Part shown: piece after piece, positions 62,650 to 64,000 of the stretch
Layout: every line of letters begins with the position of its first letter
Numbering within the stretch: position 1 is the stretch's first letter
Source of the DNA: Streptomyces sp. CB02058
Lineage (GTDB): Bacteria > Actinomycetota > Actinomycetes > Streptomycetales > Streptomycetaceae
Reading direction: 5' to 3'
Assembly: GCF_001905505.1 (NCBI RefSeq)
Contig: NZ_LIPG01000002.1
Coordinates: 682,001-746,000, forward strand
Length of the DNA stretch: 64,000 nucleotides
Notes under the pieces: generated by a model
The model's input: the letters and a program-made list of their open reading frames with translations, nothing else
Databases searched by the model: none
Told to the model about the DNA's origin: nothing
Position numbers and translations under genes: made by a program

Positions 62650-63810
62650 ATGCGTCATTTCGGGCACATCTCGCCCGCTGTCCGGGAGGGTCTGTTCTTC
62701 AGGGAGCCGTGCGAATTCAGCGCGGACTCCCCCTCCCGCATGCTGTCGGCGGCGCTCGGCGCCACCCTCTACAGCCCCGCGACCCGGCCCAGGCTGGCCG
62801 ACGACGTGATCAAGCAGGCCGGGCTCGGAGTCGTCTCCATGGTGCTCTGCCTGGAGGATTCCATCGACGACGCCGAAGTGGTCGGGGCCGAGGCCAATCT
62901 CGTCCGGCAGTTCGCCGACCTGGAGACGCGGGCCGTCGATCTGCCGCTGCTCTTCATCAGGGTCCGTGAGCCGGATCAGATTTCCGACCTCGTGCGGCGG
63001 CTCGGAAGCTCCGTCCGATTGTTGTCCGGATTCGTACTTCCCAAATTCACCGAAGAGCGGGGAGAGCTGTTCCTGGAAGCCCTCACCGCGGCCGAAGCGG
63101 ACAGCGGACACCGGCTGTTCGCGATGCCCGTGCTCGAATCACCCGAGCTGCTGCACCTGGAGACCAGGGGCGAGACCCTCCAGGGAATCGCCCGCACCGT
63201 CGACAAGTACCGCGAGCGGATCCTGGCGCTGCGGCTCGGCGTCACCGACTTCTGCTCCGCCTACGGTCTGCGCAGGGCGCCCGACATGACGGCGTACGAC
63301 GTCCAGATCGTCGGCGCCGTCATCGGGGACGTCGTCAACGTGCTGGGCCGGGCGGACGGCACGGGCTTCACCATCACCGGACCGGTCTGGGAGTACTTCC
63401 GCCTCCAGGAGCGCATGTTCAAGCCCCAGCTGCGCCGCAGCCCCTTCATGGGGCAGGCCGAGGAACTGCGCACCACGCTCATCGAGCACGACCTCGACGG
63501 ACTGCTGCGCGAGATCGAGCTCGACCGGGCCAACGGACTGCTCGGCAAGACCTGCATCCACCCGTCCCACGTCCTGCCCGTGCACGCGCTGTCGGTCGTC
63601 AGCCACGAGGAGTACAGCGACGCGCAGGACATCCTGCGGCCCGAGCGGGGCGGCGGCGGAGTGCTGCGTTCCGCCTACACGAACAAGATGAACGAGGTGA
63701 AGCCGCACCGTGCCTGGGCCGAACGGACCCTCCAGAGGGCCGAGGTCTTCGGTGTGGCACAGGAGGACGTCGGCTTCGTGGAGCTCCTGGCCGCGGGCGT
63801 GACGGACTGA
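62650..63810 (+). CDS. CitE/HpcH-like C-C lyase, Ter-associated
   Basis: A 386-residue TIM-barrel protein of the HpcH/HpaI aldolase-citrate lyase beta group. It starts MRHFGHISPAVREGLFFREP, then SMVLCLEDSIDDAE (about 60-73) with the metal-binding acidic cluster, LRLGVTDFCSAYGL (about 195) and LGKTCIHPSHVLPVHAL (about 300). The branch with a FxHIS-type start is known in Ter gene neighbourhoods next to phosphoribosyltransferase genes, where a nucleoside-like small molecule has been proposed. GGGGA lies 5 nt before the ATG. Confidence 0.9.
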   Translation: MRHFGHISPAVREGLFFREPCEFSADSPSRMLSAALGATLYSPATRPRLADDVIKQAGLGVVSMVLCLEDSIDDAEVVGAEANLVRQFADLETRAVDLPLLFIRVREPDQISDLVRRLGSSVRLLSGFVLPKFTEERGELFLEALTAAEADSGHRLFAMPVLESPELLHLETRGETLQGIARTVDKYRERILALRLGVTDFCSAYGLRRAPDMTAYDVQIVGAVIGDVVNVLGRADGTGFTITGPVWEYFRLQERMFKPQLRRSPFMGQAEELRTTLIEHDLDGLLREIELDRANGLLGKTCIHPSHVLPVHALSVVSHEEYSDAQDILRPERGGGGVLRSAYTNKMNEVKPHRAWAERTLQRAEVFGVAQEDVGFVELLAAGVTD

Positions 63811-63929
63811 ACGCGTCGACGGGCGGACGGGGCCGCCGCCCCACGGGTGAGCCCGCCGGGCGCACGACCGACCGGATGACCGACAGGGTGGCCGACCGGA
63901 CGACCGGGCGGACACGGGAAGAAGAGGCA

Positions 63930-64000
63930 GTGGACGTGGAGTGGTCGGGTAACTGGGTCGCGGGGCGGCTCGGGGTCGAGCTCGCCGGTGACGGGGAGAT
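63930..64000 (+). CDS. Probable phosphoribosyltransferase of the Ter module, N-terminal fragment
   Basis: A GTG after GAAGAAGAGG opens VDVEWSGNWVAGRLGVELAG, then DGE, to the window end. WSGNWVAGRLGVEL resembles, from memory, the N-terminus of PRTase-domain proteins that follow the CitE-like gene in Streptomyces Ter clusters. Only 23 codons are visible, so this rests mainly on context. An ATG at 63877 in the same frame is a possible earlier start but has no RBS. Confidence 0.5.
   Translation, partial: MDVEWSGNWVAGRLGVELAGDGE

Overview
The window is a GC-rich actinobacterial chromosome segment, almost certainly Streptomyces. GTG starts are common, TTA codons are nearly absent, and genes often overlap as GTGA or ATGA. 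It carries typical Streptomyces families: FasR with the fabD-fabH-acpP-fabF cluster, a single-chain AceE, DUF3145, DUF3052, a WhiJ-type HTH/DUF397/ATPase trio, TerD paralogues and an Mbl actin homologue. From memory the gene set and order resemble the S. coelicolor core region running from the mbl/matB area down to the aceE/terD area. That comparison was not computed. I see no tRNA, rRNA, CRISPR array, insertion sequence or prophage; this looks like core chromosome with small lineage-specific pieces.

Layout. 1-6.6 kb: the start of a malonyl-CoA synthetase-like gene (minus, cut by the edge), a NarK-like MFS transporter divergent from an Lrp regulator, a GAF histidine kinase with a degenerate ATPase domain behind the actin homologue mbl, and two hypothetical proteins. 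6.7-9.0 kb: a MarR regulator divergent from an NADP-dependent MDR oxidoreductase, then the peroxidase Ohr. 9.1-19.2 kb: a sugar utilisation locus with a GH51 arabinofuranosidase facing a minus-strand block: secreted mutarotase, ChvE/MmsA/MmsB-type ABC importer, a U32-like TIM-barrel protein, a zinc alcohol dehydrogenase and an enolase-superfamily dehydratase. A shared motif (CGAAAT..CGAAC) lies upstream of three transcription units here and suggests one regulon whose regulator is not in the window. 19.3-25.0 kb: an EI24 membrane protein, a 961-residue FAD/Fe-S D-lactate dehydrogenase-like protein, a second mutarotase and an SGNH lipoprotein.

25.3-31.0 kb: DUF3145 with a possible coupled leader ORF, then type II fatty acid synthesis (fabD, fabH, acpP, fabF) with the PucR-type activator fasR upstream and a palindromic candidate FasR site before fabD. 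31-45 kb: mostly small regulator/effector pairs (PadR, HxlR, MerR, WhiJ-like), each with a recognisable operator, plus a frameshifted lipoprotein gene that also carries a TTA codon. 45-53 kb: a NarL-type two-component system between two paralogous alpha/beta hydrolases, with two minisatellites at its borders, then a TetR/EmrB-type efflux pair. 53.5-57.8 kb: aceE, a DUF3052 protein and a peroxiredoxin.

57.9-64.0 kb: a tellurium/stress (Ter) island: two TerD proteins, a DUF475/TerC-like membrane protein, two further TerD-like proteins, a CitE-like lyase and the start of a probable phosphoribosyltransferase. A perfect 10-bp inverted repeat stands before the first terD, and a 57-bp tandem palindromic repeat stands before the lyase. 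The Ter-linked lyase/transferase pair, the shared sugar operator and the repeat arrays are the parts most worth following up.
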